Both the position numbers and the translations under genes were made by a program. 64,000 bases of DNA from Frigidibacter oleivorans (lineage in GTDB: Bacteria; Pseudomonadota; Alphaproteobacteria; Rhodobacterales; Rhodobacteraceae): positions 101,988 to 165,987 of the forward strand of contig NZ_RJRZ01000006.1 in assembly GCF_003993775.1 (NCBI RefSeq), in the 5' to 3' direction. Of the stretch, positions 44,587 to 53,612 are shown piece by piece; the first letter of the stretch is position 1, and every line of letters starts with the position of its first letter. The notes under the pieces are model-generated. The model searched no databases and was not told the origin of the DNA. It saw nothing but the letters and a program-made list of their open reading frames with translations.

Positions 44587-46356
44587 TCACATCAGCGGCC
44601 GGGGATTGGGCAGGTAATCCCGGCGGATCGCCTCTGCCGTCCAGTAGGCCAGCGCGCCCACGGCCCCGGTCGGGTTGTACTGGATGTTCTGCGGGAAGGC
44701 GCCCGCGCCCAGCGAGAAGACGTTGTGCTGGGTCCAGGCCTGCAGATAGCGGTTGACGGCCGAGGTGTTGGGATCCGTGCCCATGATCGCCCCGCCCACG
44801 TTATGCGTGGTCTGGTAGGGGCGCACGTCGTATTGCGCGCCCTCGGCCTTGTAGGAGGATTGCCAGCTGTCGGGGGCCATCGCTTCGGCGATGGGTTCGA
44901 TCTTCGAGCGCATGAACTGGGTCATGCGGATGTCGTTCGGCTTCCAGTTGAAGGTCATCCGCATCAGCGGGCGGCCGTGCCGGTCCGTATAGGTGGGATC
45001 GAGGTCCAGATAGCAGTCGCGATAGGACATGTTCGACCCGTGCGACCCGATCGACATCGCATGCCCGTACCATTCGCGGATGCCCGCCTTCCACTCCGGC
45101 CCCCAGGAGGGCGTGCCGCGCGGCAGCGAGATGCCGCGGATCGGTTGCCCGTTGGAGATGCCGGCGGTGATATAGCTGCCGCCGATGAAGCCCTCGGCGG
45201 CAAAGTCGATGCGGTTGATCGCATAGTCGTCGATCGACATGCCGTTCGACCCCGCGGCGGCAAAGGGCTTGAAGTCATGCTCGCGGAAGAACAGCGTCGT
45301 GCCGCCGTTCATCTGATAGGCATAGTTCTTGCCGGTAACGCCCTCGCCCGTCGTCGGGTCATAGGGCTGGCCGATGCCCGACAGCAGCATCAGGTGCACG
45401 TTATGCAGCTGATAGGCGCAGAGCAGCACGATGTCGGCGGGCTGGAACACCTCTTCCTGCGCCTCCTCGTCCCAGTAGGTGACGCCGGTGGCCGTCTGCC
45501 GGTCTTCGGCCAGCTCCACCCGCAGCACCTCGGAATTGACGCGGTAGCTGAAGTTCGGCTTGCGGCGCAGCGCGTCGAGGATGCAGGTCTGCGGTGAGGA
45601 CTTGGAATAGTTCAGGCAGCCATAGCGTTCGCAGAACCCGCAATAGTTGCAGGGGCCAAGCTGCATCCCGTATTCGTTCACATAGGGCGCCGTCGCGTTG
45701 CCCGCCGGGCGCGGGAAGGGATGCAGCCCCATCCCGCGCGCCGCATCCGCGAACATCTGCGCATCCAGCCCCTGCTTCATCGGCGGCAGCGGGAAGCCGC
45801 GCGACCGCGGCGCCTCGAAAGGGTTGCCGCCTTCCTGGATCTCGCCCTGGATGTTGCCCGCCTGCCCGGCGATGCCGGCCATGTATTCGAAGCGGTCGAA
45901 ATGCGGCTCGAGCTCCTCGTAGGTGACGCCCCAGTCCTGGATCGTCATGTCCTCGGGGATGATCTCGGCCCCGAAGCTTTCCTCGACATAGGAGCGCAGG
46001 CGGAACTCTTCCTCCATCGGGCGCCAGGTCTGGCCGTTCCAGTGGATGCCCGCGCCGCCCACGCCATCCCCGGGCAGGAACGAGCCGAGCTGCCGGTAGG
46101 GGCGCGCGACCTCGTCCAGCCCGCGGCGGACGGTGAGGGTCGAGTTGCGCGGTTTCTGCATGAAGCCGAAGCGGATGCCGTATTTCAGTTCGTCGATGAC
46201 GTCGGGATACTTGAAGTCCGGCACGGTATAGCGGTCGGGGCCGCGTTCCAGCGCGAGGATTTCCAGCCCTTCGTTCGCCAGTTCCATGCCCATGATCGCG
46301 CCGGTCCAGCCGAGACCGACGATCACCACATCCTTTTTCGGGTCGGTGCGCGCCAT
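44587..46356 (-). CDS. GMC-family FAD dehydrogenase catalytic subunit
   Basis: 589 residues from the ATG of MARTDPKKDVVIVGLG. The FAD motif is 'VVIVGLGWTGAIMGMELANE'. 'GPCNYCGFCERYGCLNYSK' provides clustered cysteines like the [3Fe-4S] site in the alpha subunit of Burkholderia FAD-glucose dehydrogenase. The C-terminal GMC block 'TTHNVGGAIMGTDP' carries the catalytic His region. It oxidises a sugar, sugar acid or polyol in the periplasm. Its start lies 2 bases from the small-subunit gene stop. The substrate is not fixed by sequence. Confidence 0.9.
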   Translation of the reverse strand: MARTDPKKDVVIVGLGWTGAIMGMELANEGLEILALERGPDRYTVPDFKYPDVIDELKYGIRFGFMQKPRNSTLTVRRGLDEVARPYRQLGSFLPGDGVGGAGIHWNGQTWRPMEEEFRLRSYVEESFGAEIIPEDMTIQDWGVTYEELEPHFDRFEYMAGIAGQAGNIQGEIQEGGNPFEAPRSRGFPLPPMKQGLDAQMFADAARGMGLHPFPRPAGNATAPYVNEYGMQLGPCNYCGFCERYGCLNYSKSSPQTCILDALRRKPNFSYRVNSEVLRVELAEDRQTATGVTYWDEEAQEEVFQPADIVLLCAYQLHNVHLMLLSGIGQPYDPTTGEGVTGKNYAYQMNGGTTLFFREHDFKPFAAAGSNGMSIDDYAINRIDFAAEGFIGGSYITAGISNGQPIRGISLPRGTPSWGPEWKAGIREWYGHAMSIGSHGSNMSYRDCYLDLDPTYTDRHGRPLMRMTFNWKPNDIRMTQFMRSKIEPIAEAMAPDSWQSSYKAEGAQYDVRPYQTTHNVGGAIMGTDPNTSAVNRYLQAWTQHNVFSLGAGAFPQNIQYNPTGAVGALAYWTAEAIRRDYLPNPRPLM

Positions 46357-46358
46357 GA

Positions 46359-47057
46359 TCAGCCCCTTTCCCCGGAAATCGCCACCGGTCCCAGCGGATA
46401 GGGCACGCCGGGCTTGTCCATCCATTCGAGGTAGCTTGCCCGCGCCCCGGGAAAGCCGACATGCAGCCAGCCGGCCATACGGTGGTTGCCGCCATACATC
46501 GGGTCGGCGAAGAAGCCTTCCTTGGTGTTCTGCAGGAGCAGGTTGAAGAAGTCGCGGATCTCGGGTGCGAGCTCGATCTCGTCCGCGTCGAGCGCGGTCA
46601 GCACCTCGAGCTGGGTTTCCGGCGGCAGGTCGGCGAAGACCGCGTCATGGCTGCGGCTGCACCAGTCGTTCACCGCGGCGATGCCCTGCCGGTAGATTTC
46701 GGCCGGCGTCAGCGGCGACTGGTAGCCCAGCAACGGATCGGCCGAAGGATCGTGCGGGCCTTCCATGTACCAGTCGCTGGCCGCGCCGAACTCGCCCGTC
46801 ATCTGCAGGTCGATGAACACCGGCACCCGCGCCTCGATCGCGCCCGGGCTGCTGTCGTCGGAGGGGATCAGCAGCGCGCAGGCGGCCATCACGAAGGCCC
46901 ATTCCTCGGCGCCGAAGAATTCGGGGGTGTATTCGGTCAGCGACGGCGGTTCCGCCTGCTGCGCCTCGACCCGCAGCGCCATCGCGCCGAGCGCGGCACC
47001 CGCTGCCCCGCCTCCGATGAATCCGCGGCGGGTCGTCTTCCAGTCCGGTAGTGGCAT
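46359..47057 (-). CDS. Gluconate 2-dehydrogenase subunit 3-like, Tat signal subunit
   Basis: 232 residues. The N-terminus has the twin-arginine motif in 'KTTRRGFIGGGAAGAALGAM', so it is exported by Tat and carries the GMC subunit with it. The remainder matches the gluconate 2-dehydrogenase subunit 3 family ('FVMAACALLIPSDDSSPGAI', 'GFFADPMYGGNHRMAGWLHV'). It is the first gene of a three-gene operon. The GMC and cytochrome subunits follow with 2- and 10-base gaps, so the three form one complex. Confidence 0.92.
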   Translation of the reverse strand: MPLPDWKTTRRGFIGGGAAGAALGAMALRVEAQQAEPPSLTEYTPEFFGAEEWAFVMAACALLIPSDDSSPGAIEARVPVFIDLQMTGEFGAASDWYMEGPHDPSADPLLGYQSPLTPAEIYRQGIAAVNDWCSRSHDAVFADLPPETQLEVLTALDADEIELAPEIRDFFNLLLQNTKEGFFADPMYGGNHRMAGWLHVGFPGARASYLEWMDKPGVPYPLGPVAISGERG

Positions 47058-47376
47058 CTGTCTCGTCCTGTCCCTGATGCTTGCCCATTGCCCCGCGAGG
47101 GGCGCGTCGCTGGCAGGGGCAGGGCCTATCCGGGATCGAGGAAGGGCAGGGCGCTGGGGCGGCCGGGGAGGGGGGAACGACGCAGCTGGACACCATCCGA
47201 CCGGATCGCGGACGCCACGGCTGCGTCGACCTCGACCGCGCGACCGGGGCGCGGGGTGCAGATGCGTCGGGCCATGGCGTGCCGTCCCCCTGTTCAGGGG
47301 GGCAACGATCCCGTGAGCAAATCGTTCCGGAAGATCACGGACCCGTGATCGGCGGGTGGGCGGGCGGCCGCGGCGC
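47058..47376. other. Intergenic region upstream of the FAD-dehydrogenase operon
   Basis: A 319-base gap between two minus-strand genes. It contains the palindrome GATCACGG-AC-CCGTGATC at 47333-47350 and a related half-site GATCCCGTGAGC at about 47307. The palindrome may be an operator for the dehydrogenase operon, or a terminator for the efflux operon, whose stop lies 27 bases beyond it. No gene is visible. Confidence 0.5.
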
Positions 47377-50300
47377 CTATTCCGCGGCGTGCCGCAGGTC
47401 GCCCGGCTGTTCCAGCCGCGACAGCCGGGACTTCACCGCCTCCACCTCCGCCGCCAGGGTCGCCGGATCGGGGGCGGCGGGTTCGTCCTCTTTCGGGCCG
47501 ATCAGCCGGCCGAAGAGCCAGCCCAGGACCCGGCCCAGATCGTCCATGATCAGGAAGAACGAGGGCACCACCACCAGCGACAGCATCGTGGACATGATGA
47601 TGCCGCCAATCACCGCGATGGCCATCGGCGCGCGGAAGGTGCCGCCCTCGCCGACCCCGAGCGCCGAGGGCAGCATCCCCGCCGACATCGCGATCGAGGT
47701 CATGACGATGGGCTGCGCCCGCTTGCGCCCTGCCTCGACCATTGCCTCGAACCGGGGCAGGCCGCGGGCGCGCATCTCGATGGCGAAATCGACCAGCAGG
47801 ATGGCGTTCTTGGTCACGATCCCCATCAGCATCAGGATGCCGATCAGCACCGGCATCGACACCGGGCTGCCCGTCAGGATCAGCGCCGCCGCGACCCCGC
47901 CGATGGCCAGGGGCAGCGACAGCAGGATGGTGAAGGGCTGAATCACGCTGCCGAACAGCAGGATCAGCACGGTCAGCACCAGCATCAGCCCCATGATCAT
48001 CGCGTTCTGGAAGCTGACCAGCAGTTCCTGCTGCACCTCGGCATCGCCCGCCTCCTCGATCCGGGCGCCGGCGGGCAGGTCCACCGATGCCGCCAGTTCG
48101 CGGAACCGGGCCGTTGCGGTGTCCAGCGCCACGCCCTGCGGCAGGCTTGCCCCGATGGTGGCGCGGCGTTCGCGGTCCAGCCGGTCCACAAGGCTCGGCC
48201 CCTCGGCCAGCGCGATCTCGGCCACGGCGCCCAGGGGCACGGTGGTGCCGGCGGCGGTGGCCACCCGCAGCGCCGCGATCCGGTCCAGATCGTCCTTCAC
48301 CGCCTCGTCCACCTGCACCCGCACCGGGATCAGCCGGTCGTCGACCGACACCTTGGCCAGCGCTGCGTCATAGTCGCCGATGGTCGCCACCCGGATGGTT
48401 TCGGCCATCGCGGCGGTCGAGACGCCCAGCCGGGCCGCCTCGTCCCGGCGGGGACGGATCTGCACCTCGGGCCGGGGCAGGGCGCCCGAGGTCGCGACAT
48501 TGGCCAGCAGCGGATCGCCCCGCAGCGCGCCTTCCAGTCGCGCCACGGCAAGGTTCAGCGTTGCCGCGTCAGGGGCGAGGACGGAAAACGAGATGTCGCG
48601 CTCGCCCCGGTCGTTCAGCTTCGAAACGCGCATGTCGGGCACGGCGGCCAGCCGGTCGAAGATCTCGGCCTCGATGGCATGTTGCGGCCGGGTGCGGCCC
48701 TCGTGCTGCACCGGCGGCAGCAGCCCGCCCACCAGCGGCAGGCCGCGGCCGATCTCGTGCAGCCGGTTGACCAGCGAATGGTCCAGATCCTCCAGCAGCA
48801 CGCTGATCGCCGCCAACCGGATGTCGAGGTCGCCCACGGGGGACGACCCGCCCAGCACGAAGACGTCGCGCACGCCCTCCACCCCGGCAATGATCTCGCG
48901 CATCTGCTCGGTCGTGTCGTCGGTATCCTCCAGCGCGGCGCCGGGCGGCAGTTCCACCGACAGCGAGATGCGGCTGACATCCTCGGGCGGGATGAAGCTG
49001 CCGGGAATCTGAAGCATGAAGTGCAGCGAGACGACGAGGACGCCGATCGCCGCCGCCAGCGTCAGCCAGCGCATCCGCATCGTTGCGCGCACGACGCGGC
49101 TGTAGGCCCGCATCACCCGCCCGTCGGGCGCGCCCTCATGCCCGTGATCCGCGTCCGATCCGCGCATCAGGTAGGCCGCCATCATCGGCGTGATCAGCCG
49201 CGCCACCAGCAGCGAGAACAGCACCGATATCGCCACGGTCAGGCCGAACTGTCGGAAATACTGCCCGGGTATCCCCGGCATGAAGGAGACGGGGACGAAG
49301 ACCGCGACGATGGTCAGCGTCGTCGCGATCACGGCCAGCCCGATCTCGTCCGCGGCCTCGACCGCCGCGCGATAGGGCGACTTGCCCATGCCCATGTGCC
49401 GGGCGATGTTCTCGATCTCGACGATGGCATCGTCGACGAGGATCCCGGTCGCCAGCGTGATCGCGAGAAAGCTGACGAGGTTCAGCGAGAAGCCCAGCAG
49501 GTCCATGACCCAGAAGGTCGGCACCGCCGACAGCGGCAGCGCCATCGCCGCGATCAGCGTCGCGCGCCAGTTGCGCAGGAAGGCCAGCACCACCAGCACC
49601 GCGAGGATCGCGCCCTCGATCAGCGTGTGCAGCGCCGCCTCGTAATTGCCGTAGGTATAGCCCACGGTGTCGTCCACGGGGGTGATGGCAATGCCCGGAT
49701 GCGCCGCGCGGATCGCCGCCAGCGACTCTTCCACCGTTTCGGCCACCGACACTTCGGAGGCGCCCTTGGCGCGGAACACCGCGAAGGTGACCACCTGGTC
49801 GCCGTTGTAGCGGCTGAAGGAGCGCAGCTCCTCATACCCGTCCACCACGGTGCCGAGGTCCGACAGCCGCACGAAGCGGCCCGAGGGCAGGGCGATCGTC
49901 GTCGCGGCAAGGTCGTCGGCCGCCCGCGCATCCCCCAGCAGGCGGATCGCCTGTTCGCCGCTGGCCAGCGTGCTGCGCCCGGCGCCGAGGTCGGCATTGG
50001 TGGCGCGCAGCTGCTGGCTGACCTGCGCGGCGGTGATGCCGAAGCTGTCCATGCGCACCGGGTCCAGCTCCACCCGGATCTCGCGGTCGGCGCCGCCATA
50101 GCGGTCGATCCGGCCGATGCCGGGCCGGCCCTGCAGGTCGCGCCGCACCACATCCTCGACGAACCACGACAGTTCCTCGATGGTGCGGTCGGGGGAGGAG
50201 ACGGCGAAGGTCATGATCGCCTGCCCCTCGACGTCGATGCGGCTGACGATCGGGGTGTCGACATCGCCGGGCAGGTCGCCGAGGATCTGGTCGATCGCGT

Positions 50301-50628
50301 CCTTGACGTCCTGCACGGCCTGATCCGTCGGCACCTCCATCCGGAACTCGACCGAGGTGGTGGAGACCCCGTCCGTCACCTTCGAGAACACGCGCTTGAC
50401 GCCGGCGATGCCGGCCACCGCATCCTCGATCTCCTTGGTGACCTGCAGTTCCAGCTCGGCGGGGGCGGCCCCCGCCTGCGTTACCGTCACCGCGACCAGC
50501 GGCACGTCGATATTGGGGAAACGGGTGATCGGCAGGGTGTTGAAGGACTGCCAGCCCAGCACCATCAGCAGCACGAAGGCTAGGATGGGGGCGATGGGGT
50601 TCCGGATCGACCAGGCGGAGAAGTTCAT
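47377..50628 (-). CDS. RND efflux pump inner-membrane permease
   Basis: 1083 residues with 12 membrane helices. The first helix starts with 'SIRNPIAPILAFVLLMVLGW'. The proton-relay Asp pair is in 'ATGILVDDAIVEIENIARHM' (TM4). Two large periplasmic domains have the usual porter repeats. A charged tail (VEAVKSRLSRLEQ) follows TM12. It belongs to the HAE/AcrB group and exports drugs, dyes or lipids across both membranes with the adaptor gene upstream. No outer-membrane channel (TolC) gene lies in the window. It overlaps no neighbour; the gap to the adaptor is 9 bases. Confidence 0.93.
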   Translation of the reverse strand: MNFSAWSIRNPIAPILAFVLLMVLGWQSFNTLPITRFPNIDVPLVAVTVTQAGAAPAELELQVTKEIEDAVAGIAGVKRVFSKVTDGVSTTSVEFRMEVPTDQAVQDVKDAIDQILGDLPGDVDTPIVSRIDVEGQAIMTFAVSSPDRTIEELSWFVEDVVRRDLQGRPGIGRIDRYGGADREIRVELDPVRMDSFGITAAQVSQQLRATNADLGAGRSTLASGEQAIRLLGDARAADDLAATTIALPSGRFVRLSDLGTVVDGYEELRSFSRYNGDQVVTFAVFRAKGASEVSVAETVEESLAAIRAAHPGIAITPVDDTVGYTYGNYEAALHTLIEGAILAVLVVLAFLRNWRATLIAAMALPLSAVPTFWVMDLLGFSLNLVSFLAITLATGILVDDAIVEIENIARHMGMGKSPYRAAVEAADEIGLAVIATTLTIVAVFVPVSFMPGIPGQYFRQFGLTVAISVLFSLLVARLITPMMAAYLMRGSDADHGHEGAPDGRVMRAYSRVVRATMRMRWLTLAAAIGVLVVSLHFMLQIPGSFIPPEDVSRISLSVELPPGAALEDTDDTTEQMREIIAGVEGVRDVFVLGGSSPVGDLDIRLAAISVLLEDLDHSLVNRLHEIGRGLPLVGGLLPPVQHEGRTRPQHAIEAEIFDRLAAVPDMRVSKLNDRGERDISFSVLAPDAATLNLAVARLEGALRGDPLLANVATSGALPRPEVQIRPRRDEAARLGVSTAAMAETIRVATIGDYDAALAKVSVDDRLIPVRVQVDEAVKDDLDRIAALRVATAAGTTVPLGAVAEIALAEGPSLVDRLDRERRATIGASLPQGVALDTATARFRELAASVDLPAGARIEEAGDAEVQQELLVSFQNAMIMGLMLVLTVLILLFGSVIQPFTILLSLPLAIGGVAAALILTGSPVSMPVLIGILMLMGIVTKNAILLVDFAIEMRARGLPRFEAMVEAGRKRAQPIVMTSIAMSAGMLPSALGVGEGGTFRAPMAIAVIGGIIMSTMLSLVVVPSFFLIMDDLGRVLGWLFGRLIGPKEDEPAAPDPATLAAEVEAVKSRLSRLEQPGDLRHAAE

Positions 50629-50637
50629 CCCGTGCCC

Positions 50638-51879
50638 TCAATTCGTCGCTGGGGCGGGAACGGGCGAGACCCTCTCGCCCGGCCGCACGAAGGCGCCGGC
50701 GCGCGCCACCACGGTGTCGCCGGCGAAGAGCCGCCCCGTCACCTCGACCAGCGCGCCGTCGCGGATGCCGGTCGTGACCTCGACCCGTTCCACCTCGCCC
50801 GTCGCGGCCACCCGCAGCACGGTATCCTGCCCCCCGGTCCCGTTCTGCCCGTCGTCCCGCCGGATCGCGGCGGCCGGCACCGCCAGCGCCTGCCGTTCCG
50901 CCACCAGGATCTCGGCCTCGGCGAACAGGCCGGGGCGCACGCGCTCGGGCTGATCGACGGCGATGCGGACCCGGCCCAGCCGGGTGGCGCTGTCCACCGA
51001 GGGTTCGACCAGCCGCACATGGCCGGCCAGAGGCTCGGCCAGCCCCACCGGGCGCAGCGTGACCGCCTGCCCCTCCGCCAGCCGCAACAGGTCCTGTTCG
51101 GCCACGTCGGCCCGCAGCTCCAGCGCGCCGTCGCGGATCAGGGTGAACATCGGCCCGGCCGCGGCCGTGGCGATGGCGCCCACCTGGGCGTTGCGCGCCG
51201 TCACCAGCCCCGCCACCGGCGCCACGATCAGCGTGCGCCGCAACTGCAGGTCGATGTCGGCGATCTGGGCCTCGGCCTCCTGCAGCTGCGCCTCGGCGGC
51301 CAGACGGCCCTGTTCCGCCGCGGTGACCCGGGCCTGCGAAGCCTCGGCCTGCGCCACCGCCTGATCCAGCGCCGCCTGCGAGGCGGTGCCGTCGCGGCGC
51401 AGATCCTCGGTCCGCCGCCGGACGCGCTGCGCCTCGTCAGCGGAACTCTGCGCCTCGATCCGCTGCGCCTCGGCCTGGGCGATGGCGGCGGCGGCGGCGG
51501 CGCGGCTGGCCACCAGCCGGCCCTTGGCCAGCGTCAGCGAGGCATCGGACAGCCGGGCCAGCGGCTGGCCCGCCGCCACCCGGTCGCCTACATCGGCCAG
51601 CAGCGCCTCGATCGGCTGGCCCTCGATCAGCGGCTGCACCTGCACCGTCTCCACCGGCGCGATCTCGCCCGTCGCCACCACGCGGTCGCGCAGCGTCGCC
51701 TGGGCGACGGTGGCCACGGTGATGGCCGGAAGCTGCACCTCGGTCGAGGGTCCGGGGGCCGCGGGATCGGGCGCCGCCTCCTGCGCCGAGGCGGGCAGGA
51801 CGGCGAGGCAGCCGGCGGTCAGGCCGGCGAGACAGGCGCGGGCGGCGGCACGCCGCAGGGCGGGAAGGAGGCAGGGCAT
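50638..51879 (-). CDS. RND efflux periplasmic adaptor subunit
   Basis: 413 residues from the ATG of MPCLLPALRRAAARACLAG, a signal peptide with cleavage near 'ASAQE'. The barrel-sandwich lipoyl half is 'VETVQVQPLIEGQPIEALLA', a helical hairpin of Ala/Gln/Glu-rich coiled coil follows (~110-210), then 'TLIVAPVAGLVTARNAQVGA' closes the lipoyl fold. It links the inner-membrane permease to an outer-membrane channel. It is the first gene of the efflux operon; its promoter should lie in the 51880-52000 stretch, directly beside the prophage. Confidence 0.92.
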   Translation of the reverse strand: MPCLLPALRRAAARACLAGLTAGCLAVLPASAQEAAPDPAAPGPSTEVQLPAITVATVAQATLRDRVVATGEIAPVETVQVQPLIEGQPIEALLADVGDRVAAGQPLARLSDASLTLAKGRLVASRAAAAAAIAQAEAQRIEAQSSADEAQRVRRRTEDLRRDGTASQAALDQAVAQAEASQARVTAAEQGRLAAEAQLQEAEAQIADIDLQLRRTLIVAPVAGLVTARNAQVGAIATAAAGPMFTLIRDGALELRADVAEQDLLRLAEGQAVTLRPVGLAEPLAGHVRLVEPSVDSATRLGRVRIAVDQPERVRPGLFAEAEILVAERQALAVPAAAIRRDDGQNGTGGQDTVLRVAATGEVERVEVTTGIRDGALVEVTGRLFAGDTVVARAGAFVRPGERVSPVPAPATN

Positions 51880-52410
51880 CGGACAACCCGAACAGGAGGA
51901 ACAGGGAAGGCGGCGGTGACGGACCGGAACGGCGGACAAGGCTCCTGTCTGGAACTGAACCCGATGGTACATTATTCTTCTGTCACATTGAAAGGAATTC
52001 CGCGGGTGGGGTGGAGGCGCGGCTGTGCGCTGACAGATATTCCTGCAGTGAACCGGGATCAGGTGGGATCAGCCGGGAAGACTCGAAAAAGGGCGGGGAT
52101 ACAACGGCTTGCCTGCGATGCTGCGAGGCGCTCGGGCTGGCGAGCATTCTTGCAGTAGAGGGCGCGAAGCGCGCGCCGGGGGCGATCGAGGGCGATCTGT
52201 CGCAGGTCGTTGAAGCAGGCTTAAACGCCAAAGAAACAAGGGCATTCCGTGCCGTAGGGCGCGACACGGGCGCCGCGGAACCTACAACCGGGCTTGTATG
52301 TTCGGACGCCAGTTGTAGGTTGCGGCTAACCACCGGAAATTTATAGATTTACGCTGGCGGGATCGGGGAAGCCGGCGACCGGAAACATACAACTGGGTCT
52401 TCGGGACCCG
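51880..52410. other. Host/prophage junction region, no gene
   Basis: 531 bases without a convincing gene. The left part contains the efflux promoter region, with an AT-rich tract (TACATTATTCTTCTGTCACATT) around 51967. Further right lie four copies of a ~10-base repeat (52277-52393). The prophage left end is expected somewhere within this stretch. Weak open frames on both strands here have no family features. Confidence 0.5.
52277..52393. repeat. Four-copy repeat at the prophage left end
   Basis: Core GTTGTA(T/G)GTT followed by N0-2-CGG occurs four times: minus strand 52277-52288, plus strand 52294-52305, plus strand 52312-52325 and minus strand 52379-52393. A weaker match (GTTGTAT) lies at 52099-52105 on the minus strand. 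Clustered sites in mixed orientation at the left edge are what a MuA-type transposase needs at a phage end. The function is inferred from position. The first and third copies also form a 10-bp inverted repeat, so a hairpin is an alternative. Confidence 0.5.
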
Positions 52411-52905
52411 TCAATCGGGAAGGCCCGTCACTCGGAAGACGGGCACACAGACCTCATTGGTCAGTGCTTCGACCTCATCCCTCAGGAACAGAGTGCGACA
52501 CGCCGCAAGTATCCGTCGTTCCAGCTCGAAGCGAGCGTCAGCCTCCCTCTCGAGTTGCGTAACACGCTCGACACGAGCGGCAGCTTCTTGCTGTTCGCGT
52601 AGGCTGCTGTTCTCGACGCTCTCTTCAGTCATTGCAGCGGCCGCGGTGCGAGTGACCATTTTTCCTGCAACAGAAGAGTACAGCCATTCCTCCCCAAGGG
52701 CGGAATTCAGGCACTGCTCTCCGAGTCTCACGGTTTCGAAGTTAAACTCGTAGCTCCATGATTTAATTCCCTCGGCAACTTGCGCAGCAGTTACGAAATC
52801 GCCGCTCGTGACGGCTTCAAGACAATGAATAGCCGCTTCTTTTCTTTCGTCTGCCGCTGCAATGGCGGGAGAAAGAGCAAAAAGGACGATGAAGGCAAGG
52901 CGCAT
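52411..52905 (-). CDS. Secreted accessory (moron-like) protein of the prophage
   Basis: 164 residues from the ATG of MRLAFIVLFALSPAIAAADE; GGAGATGATAG gives a ribosome site. A signal peptide is followed by a mostly helical mature domain (AAIHCLEAVTSGDFVTAAQV, then TQLEREADARFELERRILAA) with three Cys that may pair. No known family is seen. It starts 4 bases after the repressor stop and is expressed with it, so it would be made in the lysogen. It is visibly richer in A+T than the phage early genes, suggesting a separate origin. Confidence 0.7.
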   Translation of the reverse strand: MRLAFIVLFALSPAIAAADERKEAAIHCLEAVTSGDFVTAAQVAEGIKSWSYEFNFETVRLGEQCLNSALGEEWLYSSVAGKMVTRTAAAAMTEESVENSSLREQQEAAARVERVTQLEREADARFELERRILAACRTLFLRDEVEALTNEVCVPVFRVTGLPD

Positions 52906-52909
52906 TCTA

Positions 52910-53608
52910 TCATCTCCAAACATGGCCGGACCAAACAACCTGTCCGATCACACTGAGCCGGTTCGCTTCATATCCCATTCGGTACTCGAGCTTGTATTCC
53001 GGATTGTCAGAGCGAAGGGCTACACCAGACTTATCGACAACCTCGAGGCGTTTTACCCTGGTACTCCCGTCGACATCATTAAATGCGTAGACGTGGCCGG
53101 TCCTGATGGATGTCCTGGACTGATCTATCAGAGCCGAGTCCCCATCGTGCAGGCCAGGCTCCATGCTGTCGCCCTTTACTCTCACGAGGCAGGCTCGATC
53201 AGGGCTGATCCCCAACCGTTTCAGCCAATCCCGCCGGAAAGCCACGCCTGAGGCCGCGACCTCGGCGCTGTTGGTCGATCCGCCGCCCGCTGACATGTCG
53301 GCTTCGTACGCCTTCACGATGCCGAAGTTTTCTTGGAACCACAGGATCGCGTTTCGTTGCTCGTCTGGCGATGCCTTGGGTTCTGCATCATCAGACCGAG
53401 GAGGACCGATGTAGAGCTCGATCCCGAGCGCGTCGCAGAGCTGCTGAGCCCGGTTGAGCGTAGTCCCTGACTTCTTGTTGCCGCGAAGCACGCTCCGCAC
53501 GGCATCCGCCGGAAGTCCGTGTGATCGCTCGAACGCAAAAGCGTTCGTATCCAATGCCTTAAGGCGTTGGTCGATCATCGCGGCAAGGGTTTGTTCAGCG
53601 GTCTCCAC
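52910..53608 (-). CDS. S24-type (CI/LexA-like) phage repressor
   Basis: 232 residues from the GTG of VETAEQTLAAMIDQ; the ATG at 53578 is an alternative. The N-terminal ~80 residues are a HTH domain ('FERSHGLPADAVRSVLRGNK'). The C-terminal S24 domain has catalytic Ser in 'VRVKGDSMEPGLHDGDSALI' and Lys in 'DGSTRVKRLEVVD'. It keeps the prophage silent and may be cleaved when RecA is activated. It reads away from the early operon, and three 14-bp sites lie in the gap just upstream of its start. Confidence 0.9.
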   Translation of the reverse strand: METAEQTLAAMIDQRLKALDTNAFAFERSHGLPADAVRSVLRGNKKSGTTLNRAQQLCDALGIELYIGPPRSDDAEPKASPDEQRNAILWFQENFGIVKAYEADMSAGGGSTNSAEVAASGVAFRRDWLKRLGISPDRACLVRVKGDSMEPGLHDGDSALIDQSRTSIRTGHVYAFNDVDGSTRVKRLEVVDKSGVALRSDNPEYKLEYRMGYEANRLSVIGQVVWSGHVWR

Positions 53609-53612
53609 GATT

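Noticed and set aside
47356..50583. Long plus-strand open frame opposite the RND permease
   Set aside because: Shadow of the RND gene; His/Arg/Gln-rich without any fold.
52295..52296. A TG at 52295 as the exact left end of the prophage
   Set aside because: Mu-like ends start with TG, but one copy of the repeat would then lie outside the phage and no target duplication can be checked without the right end.
52011..52346. 111-residue plus-strand frame and an overlapping minus-strand frame (51983-52333) at the prophage edge
   Set aside because: Neither has a ribosome site, family motif or neighbour coupling; both cross the repeat region and look accidental.
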